A stretch of 64,000 nt of DNA from Leptolinea tardivitalis (GTDB taxonomy: Bacteria; Chloroflexota; Anaerolineae; Anaerolineales; Anaerolineaceae), in assembly GCF_001050275.1 (NCBI RefSeq), contig NZ_BBYA01000009.1:1-64000 (forward strand), read 5' to 3'. Of this stretch, positions 63,028 to 64,000 are shown piece after piece. The stretch's first letter is position 1, and each line of letters starts with the position of its first letter. A program made the translations under genes and the position numbers. Below the pieces are notes generated by a model, which was not told where the DNA came from, made no database searches, and saw only the letters and a list, made by a program, of their open reading frames with translations.

Positions 63028-64000
63028 GATGAAGAGAATTAATTCTGATGAAGCCATCCGAATAACCGTATCTCTGTTGCTGGGTGGTTTGCTGGCCTGG
63101 CTCTTAAAGGATATATGGGCTCCCTGGATACTGGCTGGTGGAAGTTTTTCACAGCGAAGCCTGTATGTGAAGATCTTACTTGTGGGTATCTCCACTGTTT
63201 TCTTTTCACTGGCTATCCGTGGGATTATTCGGATTAATGACAGCATAAACGATCAATCCATAGTCAAACCGCGCAATCTTCTGGCAATCCTTGGCGGATG
63301 TACCGGTGCCCTTATTTTTTATCTTGTCTATGGAACCGGAACTCTGGATACCGGCCGGGTGGACTGGCTGTTTAACCTGGGGGATAATGCCCAACATTAT
63401 CTCGGGTGGGTTTTTTACCGCAACGATCCCTGGATGTTTCCCATTGGGTTTAGCTGCAGTCTGGGGTACCCCACCGGCACCTGTATGTGTTTTACGGATT
63501 CCATCCCGCTAATCGCCATTCCTCTCAAACTGATCAGTTTTCTTCTTCCGGCTACCTTCCAGTATTTTGGATGGTGGACGCTGCTTAATTTTGTATTGCA
63601 GGGTGCCTTTGCAGCGCTCATCCTTTATGAAGTCTCTCGACGACGGTTAGCCGCGTTGATTGCCCCGCTATTTTTTTGCCTTGCTGACATTTTCCTCTTC
63701 CGGGTTTTTCGGTATACCCCTCTTTCCGGCCAGTGGATTGTTTTATTTGCCATATATCTATATTTCCTGAATAAGAAAGATGGACAAAACAACCATCTCT
63801 GGCCGTTGGTTCATGGGATGGCCGTGTTAATTCAGGGGTATTTCTTCGTAATGACCTTTGTGATCTTTTGTGGGACGCTTCTCGAAAGGTACCTGAAAGA
63901 TCGGAAAATTTTGCCCATCCTCAAAGAATTTGCCATCAGCCTTGGATCTACCGCCATATTGATGTGGCTGGTTGGCTTCTTTACCGCTTCTGTGGATATG
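63028..64000 (+). CDS. Multi-pass membrane protein, DUF6311-like (partial, runs off the window)
   Basis: ATG 63028 opens a frame that continues to the window end (at least 324 residues) with many hydrophobic helices. The segment WLFNLGDNAQHYLGWVFYRN, then DPWMFPIG, GYPTG and FTDSIPL, matches the DUF6311 type, which resembles GT-C-like glycosyltransferase membrane enzymes in layout. TACAAT at 63015-63020 lies 7 nt before the ATG, so the mRNA may be leaderless. Substrate and function are unknown. The C-terminal part is missing because the window ends. Confidence 0.7.

Overview
The window looks like chromosomal DNA of an anaerobic, heterotrophic member of the Chloroflexota, probably Anaerolineae. 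This is an inference from gene content: lipoproteins with Pro/Thr-rich PT-type linkers, very long secreted multi-module proteins, a group 3d type NAD-linked [NiFe] hydrogenase (hoxEFUYH), a DUF6311 membrane protein, GAF/HisKA_3 and GGDEF signalling proteins, and moderate GC content. No rRNA or other phylogenetic marker is present to prove it.

Layout. 1-7.9 kb: the tail of a secreted protein and its giant tandem paralog, which carries a C39-like peptidase region, 16 Ig/FnIII-like modules and a metzincin-like HExxH region. 7.9-18.6 kb: D-aminopeptidase, ClpC, lipoproteins, a membrane methyltransferase-like protein, ComEC with a decayed hydrolase domain, a zinc-ribbon membrane protein, and an overlapping small-ORF/nucleotidyltransferase pair. 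18.65-19.3 kb: tRNA-Arg(GCG), followed by six tandem ~85-bp repeats that each contain the tRNA 3' end and an intrinsic terminator. 19.4-29.3 kb: deoC, ROK kinase, cyclic-nucleotide-binding protein, Asp/Glu racemase, luciferase-like oxidoreductase, a diguanylate cyclase, a two-component system, and a TetR/membrane protein pair. 29.5-36.2 kb: a CBS protein followed by hoxEFUYH, a DinB-like protein and the hydrogenase maturation protease. 38.0-42.0 kb: an Lrp-type regulator with an agmatine deiminase pathway (putrescine carbamoyltransferase, antiporter, agmatine deiminase). 42-48.8 kb: a decayed membrane-protein gene, small proteins, a single short chromate-transporter-like gene, a GH13 enzyme under a TetR repressor with matching operators, and a PadR/4Fe-4S membrane protein pair. 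48.9-61.8 kb: a full branched-chain amino acid operon, ilvD-ilvB-ilvN-ilvC-leuA-orf107-leuC-leuD-cimA-leuB-ilvE, preceded by a classical attenuator with a Leu/Val/Ile-rich leader peptide. 61.9-64 kb: paired palindromes, a lipoprotein and the start of a DUF6311 membrane protein.

How it works together. The ilv/leu operon holds every step from pyruvate to valine and leucine. Through citramalate synthase it also makes the 2-oxobutanoate needed for isoleucine, so no threonine deaminase is required here. The agu cluster would turn agmatine into putrescine and carbamoyl phosphate, but carbamate kinase is not in the window. The Hox enzyme would exchange electrons between NADH and H2 and is encoded with its own endopeptidase.

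The least conventional elements are the tRNA-Arg-linked terminator array, the small internally duplicated protein inside the leu operon, and the giant dual-protease-like secreted protein with its structured leader. Several genes also have promoters whose predicted start point falls on the ATG (leaderless mRNAs).
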